DNA of 64,000 nucleotides, taken from the NCBI GenBank assembly GCA_018396535.1, contig JAGTQC010000001.1, forward strand, positions 1-64,000, written 5' to 3'. Under the pieces are notes generated by a model. That model saw only the letters and a program-made list of their open reading frames with translations, had not been told where the DNA came from and did no database searches. Positions 1-8,525 of the stretch are shown here, one piece after another. This DNA comes from Candidatus Bathyarchaeota archaeon (GTDB taxonomy: Archaea; Thermoproteota; CALKCG01; B24; DRYS01). How positions within the stretch are numbered: the stretch's first letter is position 1; every line of letters starts with the position of its first letter. Made by a program: the position numbers and the translations under genes.

Positions 1-930
1 TATCATAGATTTATCATCGACTTTAAGTTTCACTTCGATTTCGATAGGAAAATCAGCGTAGCCCCTACCCTTAACATATATGTAGCATACCTTAGTATTA
101 CCAAGAAAAGGTATATAATCGCTAGGTCCTATTCTAACCCTACCTTCAGATTCAAGCCTATCCCCGTATGGCAGTATACTAGTTACCGCCTTAGTCTTAC
201 TTACACGTTTATCATATAGTCTATTCTCCGCAAGCATGTTCATAAAATCAGTGTTACCACCTATATTCAACTGATATGTCTCCTCCACTCTTACACCCCT
301 CATATGGAGTAGATGAATGATTAAACGATGGAGTATAGTTGCCCCTACCTGGCCCTTGACATCGTCGCCTAGAAGCGGTATACCAGCTAGACTGAATTTC
401 TCATTCCATATAGGATCACTAGCTATGAATACAGGTATAGCGTTCACAAAAGCTACACCAGCTTTAACGCATGCCTCTGCATAGAATAGGGATGCACACC
501 TACTTCCGACTGGGAGAAGGTTAATCAATACCTCGGTATTAGTATCTTCCAGGATTCCTACTATGTCATCTAAAGATGGGTCACGCCCGCTAGTATATAC
601 ATCGAAAATGTCGCGCATATGTTCAGCTACTCCATCAAGTATAGGCCCTCTACAAACCTTTACGGAAAGCTTAGGTACATCTACGAATCTAGGTGTAACA
701 TTAGGTTTCTCGAATATAGCTTCACTAAGATCTAACCCAATCTTACGCTTACTCACATCAAACGCTGATACAAATCTTATATCACTCACCTTATAGCCTC
801 CGATAACCGGGAATATTATGCCTGGTATATGGGCTCCATAATCAATACGATTTCTATAATAGTATATGCTTTGCACTAAGAATGAAGCAGCATTACCCAC
901 TCCTGCTATACCTACCCTTATCTCACCCAT
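1..930 (-). CDS. ino1: myo-inositol-1-phosphate synthase (C-terminus beyond window)
   Basis: Converts glucose-6-phosphate to inositol-1-phosphate with NAD, the first step to inositol lipids and to compatible solutes of thermophiles. Read on the minus strand, the protein begins [16 protein letters not shown], a Rossmann NAD motif within the first 16 residues. Later it has LINLLPVGS and GGNTDFMNM, which are typical of the archaeal family. About 310 residues are visible and the frame is open at base 1, so the C-terminus is missing. The ATG lies at 930 and is divergent from the GH4 gene across a 99-bp AT-rich promoter region. The family assignment is firm; substrate is from family knowledge. Confidence 0.9.
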   Translation of the reverse strand, partial: MGEIRVGIAGVGNAASFLVQSIYYYRNRIDYGAHIPGIIFPVIGGYKVSDIRFVSAFDVSKRKIGLDLSEAIFEKPNVTPRFVDVPKLSVKVCRGPILDGVAEHMRDIFDVYTSGRDPSLDDIVGILEDTNTEVLINLLPVGSRCASLFYAEACVKAGVAFVNAIPVFIASDPIWNEKFSLAGIPLLGDDVKGQVGATILHRLIIHLLHMRGVRVEETYQLNIGGNTDFMNMLAENRLYDKRVSKTKAVTSILPYGDRLESEGRVRIGPSDYIPFLGNTKVCYIYVKGRGYADFPIEIEVKLKVDDKSMI

Positions 931-959
931 AACCTAGCTCACAGTATAGTTAGTGATAT

Positions 960-1000
960 TTAATTTCATATAAATATTTAATTGTAGTTAAATATCGATT
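960..1000. promoter_or_regulatory. divergent AT-rich promoter region
   Basis: Between the divergent inositol-phosphate synthase and GH4 genes lies an AT-rich run with TATA-like elements (cataTAAATATTTA near 968-981 and gttaaatatcg near 987-997). The second is about 26 bases upstream of about 1018, close to the GH4 start at 1030, consistent with a very short leader. This is inferred from archaeal promoter spacing only. Confidence 0.45.
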
Positions 1001-1029
1001 ATTAGCTAGTCTAGTGATTCACCGGAGAA

Positions 1030-2364
1030 GTGATGAAAGAGGTTAAGGTATCTATCATAGGCGCTGGTAGCTTAACCTTTACTCCATCATTAGTTAAGGC
1101 TTTAGCTAGTAGTAAGCTAGCTGATGAGTGTAAGCTAACCATAGCTTTAGTTGATATAAACAAGGATATATTAGATATCATGTTCAACGTTTCATCGAAG
1201 ATTATCGAAGCTATGGGGAAAACCTCGAATATACGTGTAGAGGAGTATACGGATAGAAGGGGGGCTTTAGAGGGGGCTGATTTCGCTATAGTTACGATAG
1301 GTGTAGGTGGCGTTGAAGCTACTCATCTAGATGTAGAAATACCTAGGAGGTACGGTGTTGAACAGATGATAGGAGATACAGTTGGACCTGGAGGAATTAT
1401 GAGGGGAATAAGACATGTACCAGTATTGATCGATATAGCTAACGATCTATCTGATCTATCTCCTAGTGCATATCTATTCAATTATTCAAATCCATTAACA
1501 GTTCTTACGAGAGCTGTTGCTAGAGAGTGTAAAGTGAGGGTTTATGGACTTTGTACAGGTATATTTGGTGTAGTGAACAGTATTGCACGCATATTTCGCG
1601 TAGAGCCTAAAGATATTAGGCTATATGTAGGTGGTATAAACCACTTCTATTGGATCCTAGATTTCACGGTTAAAGGTGAAGCAGGTTATCCTAAACTGGA
1701 GGAGATACTAAAGACGAATCCTGGTTTAGCTGAGGAGTATAAGCTGATATTCGATATATATAGGATTTATGGGCTGATAGCTGGGCCTGGTAGGCATGTA
1801 GCTGAATTTTTGCCTCATATATTCATGAAGCCTGAAGCTATAGCTAGATACGGCTTTAGAATGTTTCCAGATGGAACAATATACGATTATAAAGCTAGAA
1901 AACCGTATGAAGATCTTCTTAGATCTATCGCTTCAGGTATTAGGTCTATAGATGAGCTTATGAAGATTAGAGGGTTAGAGGAGGAGGGTATAGGAGTCGT
2001 TAAGATAATAGAGTCCATAGTTTTTGATGAACCTATATTTTATCCTGGTATAAATGTCGTTAACAATGGATGTGTAGGAGGACTACCATCATGGAGTATA
2101 GTAGAGGTTCCAGCATACATAGATTCAGCTGGTATTCATCCAGTATATGTAGGTACGTTACCTAAATCTATAATCGGATTAACCGTACCTAGGATTATTC
2201 AGTATGAATTAACTATAGATGCAGCGTTAACAGGTGATAAAAATCTAGCTGTACAAGCTATGGTTATAGATGGATACGTGGATGATATAGGGAAAGCAGA
2301 GAAAATACTTTCAGATCTTATAAAAGCTGAAGCACGATGGCTACCTGAATACTGGCTTAGATAG
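1030..2364 (+). CDS. Glycoside hydrolase family 4 (alpha-glucosidase/galactosidase-like)
   Basis: GH4 enzymes hydrolyse glycosides by an NAD- and divalent-metal-dependent redox mechanism in the cytoplasm. The 444-residue length fits the family. Visible are the N-terminal Rossmann motif IGAGSLTF (residues about 10-17), FNYSNPL (about 150), the metal cysteine in YGLCTGIFG (about 176) and the metal histidine in GGINHFYW (about 205). Start is GTG at 1030 or the adjacent ATG at 1033; the short leader does not decide. No transporter sits next to it, although an ABC system and a GH2 enzyme occur later in the window. Alpha or beta specificity cannot be set. Confidence 0.88.
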   Translation: MMKEVKVSIIGAGSLTFTPSLVKALASSKLADECKLTIALVDINKDILDIMFNVSSKIIEAMGKTSNIRVEEYTDRRGALEGADFAIVTIGVGGVEATHLDVEIPRRYGVEQMIGDTVGPGGIMRGIRHVPVLIDIANDLSDLSPSAYLFNYSNPLTVLTRAVARECKVRVYGLCTGIFGVVNSIARIFRVEPKDIRLYVGGINHFYWILDFTVKGEAGYPKLEEILKTNPGLAEEYKLIFDIYRIYGLIAGPGRHVAEFLPHIFMKPEAIARYGFRMFPDGTIYDYKARKPYEDLLRSIASGIRSIDELMKIRGLEEEGIGVVKIIESIVFDEPIFYPGINVVNNGCVGGLPSWSIVEVPAYIDSAGIHPVYVGTLPKSIIGLTVPRIIQYELTIDAALTGDKNLAVQAMVIDGYVDDIGKAEKILSDLIKAEARWLPEYWLR

Positions 2365-2377
2365 TAACAGCGGAAGC

Positions 2378-3292
2378 TTACACGTATATATCGACTTGGA
2401 TATCCCTAGCTAGGTTAGCATACCTATTTCTCACAGTCACCTCTGTAACATTAGCAGCTTCAGCTATTTCCCTTTGAGTCTTCTTATATCCACTTATAAT
2501 GGAAGCCATGTATAAAGCTGCTGCAGCTATACCTGTCGGGTTTTTTCCATTAGTTATCCTGAGGGATCTAGCAACCTCTACTATCCTATATGCTATAAGC
2601 TCAGCTGAAGCTGGAAGCTGTAGAGGTTTAGCTATATGTTTAACATAGCTGTGCGGTGGTATGGGTGTGACGGTTATGGTTAGATCCTTTATAAGTGAAC
2701 GATAGCTTCTACCTATCTCCTTCTTATCCATCATAGATATCTTCGATAATTCATCTAAGGTCCTTGCATGCTTGCATAGGTGACATGCAAGGTATACGGC
2801 TGCCGCAGCCATACTCTTTATAGATCTACCCTTAACCTTATTATTCTCTAAAGCCTTACGATATACTACCGATGCTGTTTCTAGAACAGACTTAGGTAGG
2901 TTTAACGCAGAGACTATCTCCATTATCGTCCTAAGTGCTAGAGCTAGATTCCTATCCCTAGCGGTTGATAAGCGGCTACGATTCTGTAACCTCCTAAGAT
3001 TCATGAACTGATTTATCTTACTTATAGGAAGACCACTCCTCGGTTTAATATCCACGATAGTCGATAATCCTTTATCATGTATAGCGTAGGTTATAGGTGC
3101 ACCCACACGTGTCCGTCTCTCCCTCTGCTCATCATCGAATGCACGCCACTCAGGACCAGGATCCATAAGTTTATCATCGATAACAGAGCCACATACGCTA
3201 CAAACTATCTCGGCTCTATCATAATCGTATATGAAGTTGCGTGAATTACAATGTGGGCATCTAATCTCTGAATTTTCATCTTTATCCGACAT
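2378..3292 (-). CDS. tfb: Transcription initiation factor TFB
   Basis: Archaeal TFIIB homologue that bridges TBP-bound promoters and RNA polymerase. It is 304 residues long. The N-terminal zinc ribbon has Cys12, Cys15, Cys31 and Cys34, followed by a B-finger/linker with GPEWRAFDDEQ (about residues 46-56). Two cyclin repeats follow (about 110-200 and 205-300), each with the family's NKVKGRSIKSMAAAAVYLAC or NGKNPTGIAAAALYMAS pattern. The gene is upstream of nothing on its strand except gar1, whose stop is 9 bp before the TFB start, so gar1-tfb is an operon. This pairing is common in archaea. Confidence 0.96.
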   Translation of the reverse strand: MSDKDENSEIRCPHCNSRNFIYDYDRAEIVCSVCGSVIDDKLMDPGPEWRAFDDEQRERRTRVGAPITYAIHDKGLSTIVDIKPRSGLPISKINQFMNLRRLQNRSRLSTARDRNLALALRTIMEIVSALNLPKSVLETASVVYRKALENNKVKGRSIKSMAAAAVYLACHLCKHARTLDELSKISMMDKKEIGRSYRSLIKDLTITVTPIPPHSYVKHIAKPLQLPASAELIAYRIVEVARSLRITNGKNPTGIAAAALYMASIISGYKKTQREIAEAANVTEVTVRNRYANLARDIQVDIYV

Positions 3293-3301
3293 AAACTCTA
3301 C

Positions 3302-3544
3302 CTACCCCCTAGATCTACGTGGAGCAGAATAATAGAGTACAACCCCACTTTCGAGCTGTGCCTGGGTAGATTCACACTTAACGAGAGCGAACGGAGAGAA
3401 TGTAGGTCCAATTATATCCTTGACGACGCCTATCTTCTTAAGATTCCGATCGAATACGTAATCGCCAATCTTCGGTATATTTTCAAGTTTCACTACGATA
3501 TTATGATTCCTAGATAGATGGAGGATAACACCTAGACGCTGCAA
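3302..3544 (-). CDS. gar1: H/ACA ribonucleoprotein subunit Gar1
   Basis: Small beta-barrel protein that joins Cbf5, Nop10 and L7Ae in H/ACA pseudouridylation complexes. The 80-residue protein has IPKIGDYVFDRNLKKIGVVKDIIGPT (residues about 24-48, key residues Gly26, Gly38, Gly45), the Gar1 core, and a basic tail PRRSRG. It lies directly upstream of tfb on the minus strand and shares the promoter region with the divergent methyltransferase. Its catalytic partner Cbf5 is encoded at the far end of this window. Confidence 0.9.
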   Translation of the reverse strand: MQRLGVILHLSRNHNIVVKLENIPKIGDYVFDRNLKKIGVVKDIIGPTFSPFALVKCESTQAQLESGVVLYYSAPRRSRG

Positions 3545-3680
3545 GGATGATACAGTATTTTAAGGATTCTAAACGTAAAGATAAACTTTCCTTAACTATT
3601 AGGGTAGACGGATTGATGGGTATACCTACATGTTGAATAATTCGATCCTATCTTATAGAGTAAAATCTGTTGGAGTAAAC

Positions 3681-3690
3681 CTTATAATAT
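3681..3690 (+). promoter_or_regulatory. TATA-like box of the methyltransferase gene
   Basis: cttataatat lies only 4 bases before the first ATG (3694). With archaeal spacing of about 26 bases from TATA centre to transcription start, the start point would be near 3712, inside the longest reading frame. This favours a leaderless start at the TTG at 3718. Confidence 0.4.
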
Positions 3691-3693
3691 CAT

Positions 3694-5049
3694 ATGAGAG
3701 GATGCTTAATTGAATTCTTGTTAGCTGATGCCCTAAAATTAGCTATAGAAACTCTAGAGATAGTCTGGTCTACGAAGACTAGTGTCAAATCGGCATTCTA
3801 TAAAGCATCTGAGAAGCATGGCGTATCGGATATTAGAGCTTTACGTATGGCTTACAGGATAGCTTACGAATCTATCAAGAACTTAAACTTAGTAGATGCT
3901 ATAGCCGAATTCATGCTGGGTAAAGAACGCTATAGTATGCTACCATCCATAGTTAAGAACATCCTTAGGGTAATAGTGTATGAGTTCAAGGTTAACCAAA
4001 ATCCGTCTAGATATAGTTTAGCCGACTATACGTCGGCTTTTCGTTCAATATATAGCTGGAAGATCCTCCAACCTATAGAACCGTATCTGGGTCGGTTAAC
4101 ATCCTTAAGCTTTGATCAAGCAAAGTTTAGTGAGTTAGATAGAATAGCTTTAACGTATCGGCAGCCTAAGTGGATCGTAGAGTATTTGGAGAGAACCCTG
4201 GGTAGAAGTTTAGCTTTAGAAATTCTAGAAGGATTGCAGAGTGAACCAAAAATTTACATTAGGATAAATACATTTAAGATAGGTCTTAATGAATGTCTAA
4301 AGATGTTAGAGGATGAGGGGTTTAAGCTAAAGCCGGTTGATAAGATACCATATGTATACGTCCTAGAGGATTATGAGAAGCCTATACCATTATCTAAGGC
4401 TTATAGAGATGGATTAATACAGGTACAAGATCTTTCAAGCTGCTATTCTGTAGTCCTTCTCGATCCTAAACCGGGTGAACGTATACTCGATCTATGCGCA
4501 GCTCCTGGTATTAAGACAAGCTACCTGGTTCAGTTAGCCAGTGGAGAAGTAGATATAATATCTATAGATGTATCGATTAAGAGGATTCTTCTTATGAAAA
4601 GCTTGATGGAGAAATCTTCTATAGAGAATGCTGGTATAATCGTAGCTGATGGAAGGTATCTACCGTTAGCAAATATAGAGTTCGATGCAGTCTTACTCGA
4701 TCCACCATGTTCAGGTACAGGTATACTGCACAGGGATCCATCCTTTAAATGGAGGTTAACCTATAAGGGTATCACCAAGTTTGCTAGCCTTCAGTATGAA
4801 CTACTAGAATCTGCATCTAGATATGTGAAGAGTGGGGGGCGTATAGTATATTCTACGTGCAGCTTGACGTTAGAGGAGAATGAATTAGTAATAGAGAGGT
4901 TTCTTAGATTGAACCCGGAGTTCTATCTATCTAAACCTAAGCTTATGCTGGGATCTGATGGGCTTAGAGGTTTAAATTATGCTAGAAGGTTGTATCCTCA
5001 TAGAGATTTATGTAATGGTTTCTTTGTAGCAGTTATAAGGAGGGTATAG
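3694..5049 (+). CDS. RsmB/NOP2/NSUN-type RNA m5C methyltransferase
   Basis: SAM-dependent cytosine-C5 methyltransferase acting on tRNA or rRNA. The N-terminal part (about residues 5-130) is a NusB-like helical domain as in RsmB. The catalytic domain has the SAM loop LCAAPGIKT (about 267), motif IV DPPCSGTG with the resolving cysteine (about 336-343) and motif VI YSTCSL with the nucleophilic cysteine (about 385). At 451 residues the length is normal. The ATG at 3694 overlaps a TATA box, so the real start may be TTG 3718, shortening it by 8 residues. It is followed 4 bp later by the cyclo-ligase-like gene. Confidence 0.9.
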   Translation: MRGCLIEFLLADALKLAIETLEIVWSTKTSVKSAFYKASEKHGVSDIRALRMAYRIAYESIKNLNLVDAIAEFMLGKERYSMLPSIVKNILRVIVYEFKVNQNPSRYSLADYTSAFRSIYSWKILQPIEPYLGRLTSLSFDQAKFSELDRIALTYRQPKWIVEYLERTLGRSLALEILEGLQSEPKIYIRINTFKIGLNECLKMLEDEGFKLKPVDKIPYVYVLEDYEKPIPLSKAYRDGLIQVQDLSSCYSVVLLDPKPGERILDLCAAPGIKTSYLVQLASGEVDIISIDVSIKRILLMKSLMEKSSIENAGIIVADGRYLPLANIEFDAVLLDPPCSGTGILHRDPSFKWRLTYKGITKFASLQYELLESASRYVKSGGRIVYSTCSLTLEENELVIERFLRLNPEFYLSKPKLMLGSDGLRGLNYARRLYPHRDLCNGFFVAVIRRV

Positions 5050-5052
5050 CTA

Positions 5053-5676
5053 TTGAGTATAGCTGAAGAGAAGGAGAGGATTAGGAGAACTATCTGGAGA
5101 TTATTGGAGGAGAGGGGTATAGCTAGGTATCCTCTACCATGCTATGGTCGTATACCTAATTTTGAAGGAGCTGAACGGGCGGCGTGTAGGCTAACGTATA
5201 CGGATGAGTGGAGGAGGAGCAGTACCATATTAGCTAATCCAGATTATGCTCAGAAGCCTGTGAGAGAGTACGCCTTGAAGCATGGTAAAACCATAGTTAT
5301 GGCTACACCTAGGCTTAGAAGTGGCTTCATAATAATAGATCCATCAAGGGCTAGAGGAGTTGAAAACTACGCATCGACGATAAAAGGCGCTTTCAAACTA
5401 GGTTTAATAGTGGATAAACCTCCGAAGCCAGATCTCATAATAACAGGTTGTGTAGCAGTAGATAGAGAATTCAATAGATTAGGGAAGGGGGGTGGGTACG
5501 GGGATAGAGAGATAACACTAGCTAGATCTCTCTATGGATATATACCTGTAGCTACTACTATCCATGATCTACAGTTTGTGGAAAGGATACCTGTAGAAGA
5601 ACACGATGTTAGTGTAGATATAGTAGCTACGCCGACGAGGTTAATGTATAGGGATGGATATATCGGAAAGGTCTAG
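5053..5676 (+). CDS. 5-formyltetrahydrofolate cyclo-ligase family protein
   Basis: The family closes N5-formyl-tetrahydrofolate (or an archaeal pterin) to the methenyl form with ATP. The 207-residue protein has the family's C-terminal GKGGGYGDREITLARSLYG loop at about residues 144-162, and a KPxxKPD-like element before it. It starts with TTG at 5053, 3 bases after the methyltransferase stop, so the two are co-transcribed. Archaeal members of this branch are poorly characterised, so pterin type and true activity are unsure. Confidence 0.8.
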   Translation: MSIAEEKERIRRTIWRLLEERGIARYPLPCYGRIPNFEGAERAACRLTYTDEWRRSSTILANPDYAQKPVREYALKHGKTIVMATPRLRSGFIIIDPSRARGVENYASTIKGAFKLGLIVDKPPKPDLIITGCVAVDREFNRLGKGGGYGDREITLARSLYGYIPVATTIHDLQFVERIPVEEHDVSVDIVATPTRLMYRDGYIGKV

Positions 5677-5680
5677 AGAT

Positions 5681-5690
5681 CCTTTATAAG
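5681..5690 (+). promoter_or_regulatory. TATA box of the lactate permease gene
   Basis: cctttataag sits in the 44-bp gap before the permease. Its centre is about 35 bases upstream of the ATG at 5721, giving a leader of roughly 9 bases. Confidence 0.5.
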
Positions 5691-5720
5691 TCAGTATGTT
5701 TGGGTTAGACTATACTCGTC

Positions 5721-7259
5721 ATGAGTTTATGGGTTCAACCACTAGATCCAATAGGGTTTCTTCCCCTCTCATGCCTAGCCGCACTTACACCTATACTATC
5801 GCTTATAGTTATACTATGCATATTTAGAGCTCCAAGCTGGAGGGCTGTAATTCTATCATCGACTACATGTTTCGCTATCTCTCTCATAATATATAGAGCC
5901 CCTATATCCATAATTCTATCGAGTTACCTATACGGTTTATCCTTCGGTTTCTGGCCTATATCATGGATTGTAGTAAACGCTATATTTCTATACAATGTAG
6001 CTAGGGAGTGCGGATGTATAGATAGGCTTATAGAATGGATGAGAAATAGTCTACCGATAAATATGGGTCTTTATGCTATATTCATAGCATTTCTACTTGG
6101 AGGACTTATAGAAGGTGTTGATGGATACGGATTCCCTATAGCTATATCTACTACACTCTTAGTAAGCTTAGGGTTTAAACCTATAGAAGCTGTCTGTATA
6201 TCACTTATAGCTAATACCGTAACCGTACCTTTCGCTAGTTTAGGTGTACCCGTAGAGACGTTGAGTACTGTATCGAATCTAGATTTAAAACCTATATGCA
6301 TGTACTTATCACTATACCTTGCTCTAATATCCGTAGCGACGCCGATTCTGATAATTAACATCGCATCCAATCACGACGGGGATAGACGTATATATGAAGC
6401 TGGGTTGTTATCAGGGATAACGCTAGCTATATTCATATATATAGTAACGATATACATGGATCCGCGTCTTTCAGGTATACTAGCACCTATAGCATCTATA
6501 CTAACAACTATACTCTATGTTAAAGTTAGATTCAGATGCAGGATTGGGTATGTAGGTTTGGATGGGTGGATGCCATGGATCATAGTATCTGTTGCTATGG
6601 GTTTCTCAAACTTTACAAGATTATATAGGCTATTCTCATTTAGTATCCCTGTACCGAGTATACATAGGTCTATCTATATACCGCTTTACGATAGCATAGT
6701 TTCTGCTGTATACGAGGTTCAACCTTTAGCTCATGGATCATTAATCTTTATTTCAGCTATAATCGTTGCCTGTATCTATAAGTTAAAGCCCTCAGATGTA
6801 TTCAGGCTATACGTATATACTTGGAGGAGGATGATGCATGCTGTAGTAGCTATAATGGGTATTCTAGGTTTAGCCTTCCTCATGAATTATACAGGGCTAT
6901 CTCTAACTTTAGGGTATACGTTATCCTATACAGGGTTATTCTACCCTCTTCTTTCAGGCTTTATAGGATGGATAGGTACGTTCGTAAGCGGATCTGAGAC
7001 AGGATCTAACGCTCTATTTGGTAACTTACAGAGAATGGCTGCGGAAATATCCGGTATAACGCCATACATAACTACTAGCCTTAACGCAGCTGGAGGAGTA
7101 CTGGGTAAGATGGTATCGTTACAGAGTATAGCTATAGGCTTATCTACTGTAGGATTGAAGGATGTTGAAGGCGTGATTATGCGTAAATTGATAGGCTATA
7201 GCCTAGTTCTAACTCTTATACTAGGTTTAACAACGTATATAATTATAGCCTTAGCTTAA
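5721..7259 (+). CDS. L-lactate permease family transporter (LctP)
   Basis: Integral membrane carrier of lactate or a related 2-hydroxyacid. The 512-residue protein is a run of about 12-14 hydrophobic segments. The family hallmark GGLIEGVDGYGFPIA occurs at about residues 128-142, and a second conserved loop GTFVSGSETGSNALFGNLQ at about 418-436. Both are diagnostic for LctP. It is monocistronic, preceded by its own TATA box and followed by UPF0179 with a separate promoter. No lactate dehydrogenase is in the window, so substrate is from the family. Confidence 0.88.
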   Translation: MSLWVQPLDPIGFLPLSCLAALTPILSLIVILCIFRAPSWRAVILSSTTCFAISLIIYRAPISIILSSYLYGLSFGFWPISWIVVNAIFLYNVARECGCIDRLIEWMRNSLPINMGLYAIFIAFLLGGLIEGVDGYGFPIAISTTLLVSLGFKPIEAVCISLIANTVTVPFASLGVPVETLSTVSNLDLKPICMYLSLYLALISVATPILIINIASNHDGDRRIYEAGLLSGITLAIFIYIVTIYMDPRLSGILAPIASILTTILYVKVRFRCRIGYVGLDGWMPWIIVSVAMGFSNFTRLYRLFSFSIPVPSIHRSIYIPLYDSIVSAVYEVQPLAHGSLIFISAIIVACIYKLKPSDVFRLYVYTWRRMMHAVVAIMGILGLAFLMNYTGLSLTLGYTLSYTGLFYPLLSGFIGWIGTFVSGSETGSNALFGNLQRMAAEISGITPYITTSLNAAGGVLGKMVSLQSIAIGLSTVGLKDVEGVIMRKLIGYSLVLTLILGLTTYIIIALA

Positions 7260-7270
7260 TCAAACCGAAT

Positions 7271-7278
7271 ATTTATAG
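7271..7278 (+). promoter_or_regulatory. TATA box that sets the UPF0179 start
   Basis: atttatag centres near 7274, predicting transcription start near 7300. That is downstream of the first ATG (7288) and just before the second in-frame ATG (7306), so the latter is the better start. Confidence 0.45.
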
Positions 7279-7305
7279 GTTGACATAATGAGCCATATAA
7301 ATGGT

Positions 7306-7743
7306 ATGGGTATCCTCTCACTCTGTAGTATAATCGAAGCTAATGTAGGATATACGTTTCGATTTATAGGTATACCTACTATATGTAACGAATGCATGTA
7401 TCGTAATGTATGCTTCGAGAAACTTAAACCAGGTAGATTGTATAGAGTGGTATCCGTAAGGAGTAATAGAAAGTTCCCATGCAAACTTCACGGTGAAGTA
7501 GTATTAGTAGAGCTAGAAGAAGTGCCTATAGAGACTGCAATACCTGCTAGACAAGCGATAAGAGATGCTATCATAACGTTTAGATTAGAGAAATGCTATG
7601 ATAAAACGTGTCCTGCTTTCGATCTATGTCATGCAGAGGGATTAGAGGATAATGCTAAATACAGGGTCGTAGAAGTATACGGAGATAAGATTCCCTGTAG
7701 ATTTTACGAATTTAAATCTAGAGTTGTACTAAAACCTATCTAG
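7306..7743 (+). CDS. UPF0179 family cysteine-rich protein
   Basis: Conserved archaeal protein of unknown function, probably metal-binding. It has two CxxC-like clusters: CNECMYRNVCF near residues 26-36 and CYDKTCPAFDLC near 105-116, plus further cysteines at FPCKLH and IPCRFYE that pair with each cluster, suggesting two similar zinc or Fe-S modules. I use ATG 7306 rather than 7288 because the TATA box overlaps the longer start and because MGILSL...G matches the usual family N-terminus. Its 3' end overlaps that of the convergent FKBP gene by 4 bases. Confidence 0.82.
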   Translation: MGILSLCSIIEANVGYTFRFIGIPTICNECMYRNVCFEKLKPGRLYRVVSVRSNRKFPCKLHGEVVLVELEEVPIETAIPARQAIRDAIITFRLEKCYDKTCPAFDLCHAEGLEDNAKYRVVEVYGDKIPCRFYEFKSRVVLKPI

Positions 7744-8447
7744 CTTGCAGATTCCCCCTCTCTACTCTCCGTCCTATACCTCTCTATGAATACGACCTCA
7801 TCTATATTTCCAATATATCTTGCTACATCCATAGTAAACCCTCTCTTAGCTAGTTGAATACCTTCAGTAAGTCGTATATCACTCGGAAGCTCTACCTCGA
7901 CCCTACGTTCAGTTACTCTGATGATAGTCTTACCCACATCTATACCTGGAAATCTACGCTTTAGAAGGGCTGCGATTTTCTCCTCAACAGTCTCCAACGC
8001 TTTCCTTAAGATGATCTTATATACTAGAGTCTTACCTGCAAGCGGATGGTTGAAATCTACCTGAACCCTCCCAGCTCCTACAGCTCTCACTATCCCTATA
8101 CGTCCATCGACCTCCACCCTATCGCCGACTTTAGGTCTTGAATCTTTGGGAAACCTTCTCAAAGGTATCAAGCGAACCTTTGATGGATCCCTAGATCCAA
8201 CACCCCTATCTGGAGGTACTTCTACAACTACGGGTTCATCCTGTTTAAGATTAGGTAATACTTCTTCAACACCTTTAAGAACCCAACCTTCCCCTACTAT
8301 TATTAGTCTTGGCTCATAAACCTCACCTGCCCTATATATGCCTAGCTGCTTCGCCTCCTCCTCCATCGTGGTCTCTACAGGTTCACCAGTCTCCTTCACG
8401 GTAACGGTGTAATCGACTAGTATAAACGATCCCTTCTCGATAGGCAT
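7740..8447 (-). CDS. FKBP-type peptidyl-prolyl isomerase (SlyD-like, long archaeal form)
   Basis: Folding helper catalysing prolyl isomerisation in the cytoplasm. Residues about 1-145 are the FKBP fold with an inserted flap: it opens with KGSFILVDYTV, continues with VGEGWVLKGVEEVLPNL (about 50-66) and closes with VDFNHPLAGKTLVYKIILR (about 131-149), the last being the SlyD signature. The C-terminal 85 residues form the extra domain seen in long archaeal FKBPs. Length 235 is typical. Upstream on the minus strand, aaagtttatagg (about 8485-8497) is a likely TATA element. Confidence 0.93.
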   Translation of the reverse strand: MPIEKGSFILVDYTVTVKETGEPVETTMEEEAKQLGIYRAGEVYEPRLIIVGEGWVLKGVEEVLPNLKQDEPVVVEVPPDRGVGSRDPSKVRLIPLRRFPKDSRPKVGDRVEVDGRIGIVRAVGAGRVQVDFNHPLAGKTLVYKIILRKALETVEEKIAALLKRRFPGIDVGKTIIRVTERRVEVELPSDIRLTEGIQLAKRGFTMDVARYIGNIDEVVFIERYRTESREGESAS

Positions 8448-8525
8448 CGGTATACACCTCCTAACGTGTAGGAAGGGGATCTATCATTAACCCTATAAAC
8501 TTTACCACTCTAGCTTATACTCGAT

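Noticed and set aside
6071..6370. Antisense ORF inside the lactate permease gene, and similar long antisense frames elsewhere (for example 25724-26332, 11099-11500, 18389-18874)
   Set aside because: They are shadows of confidently identified genes with no motif, promoter or ribosome site of their own.
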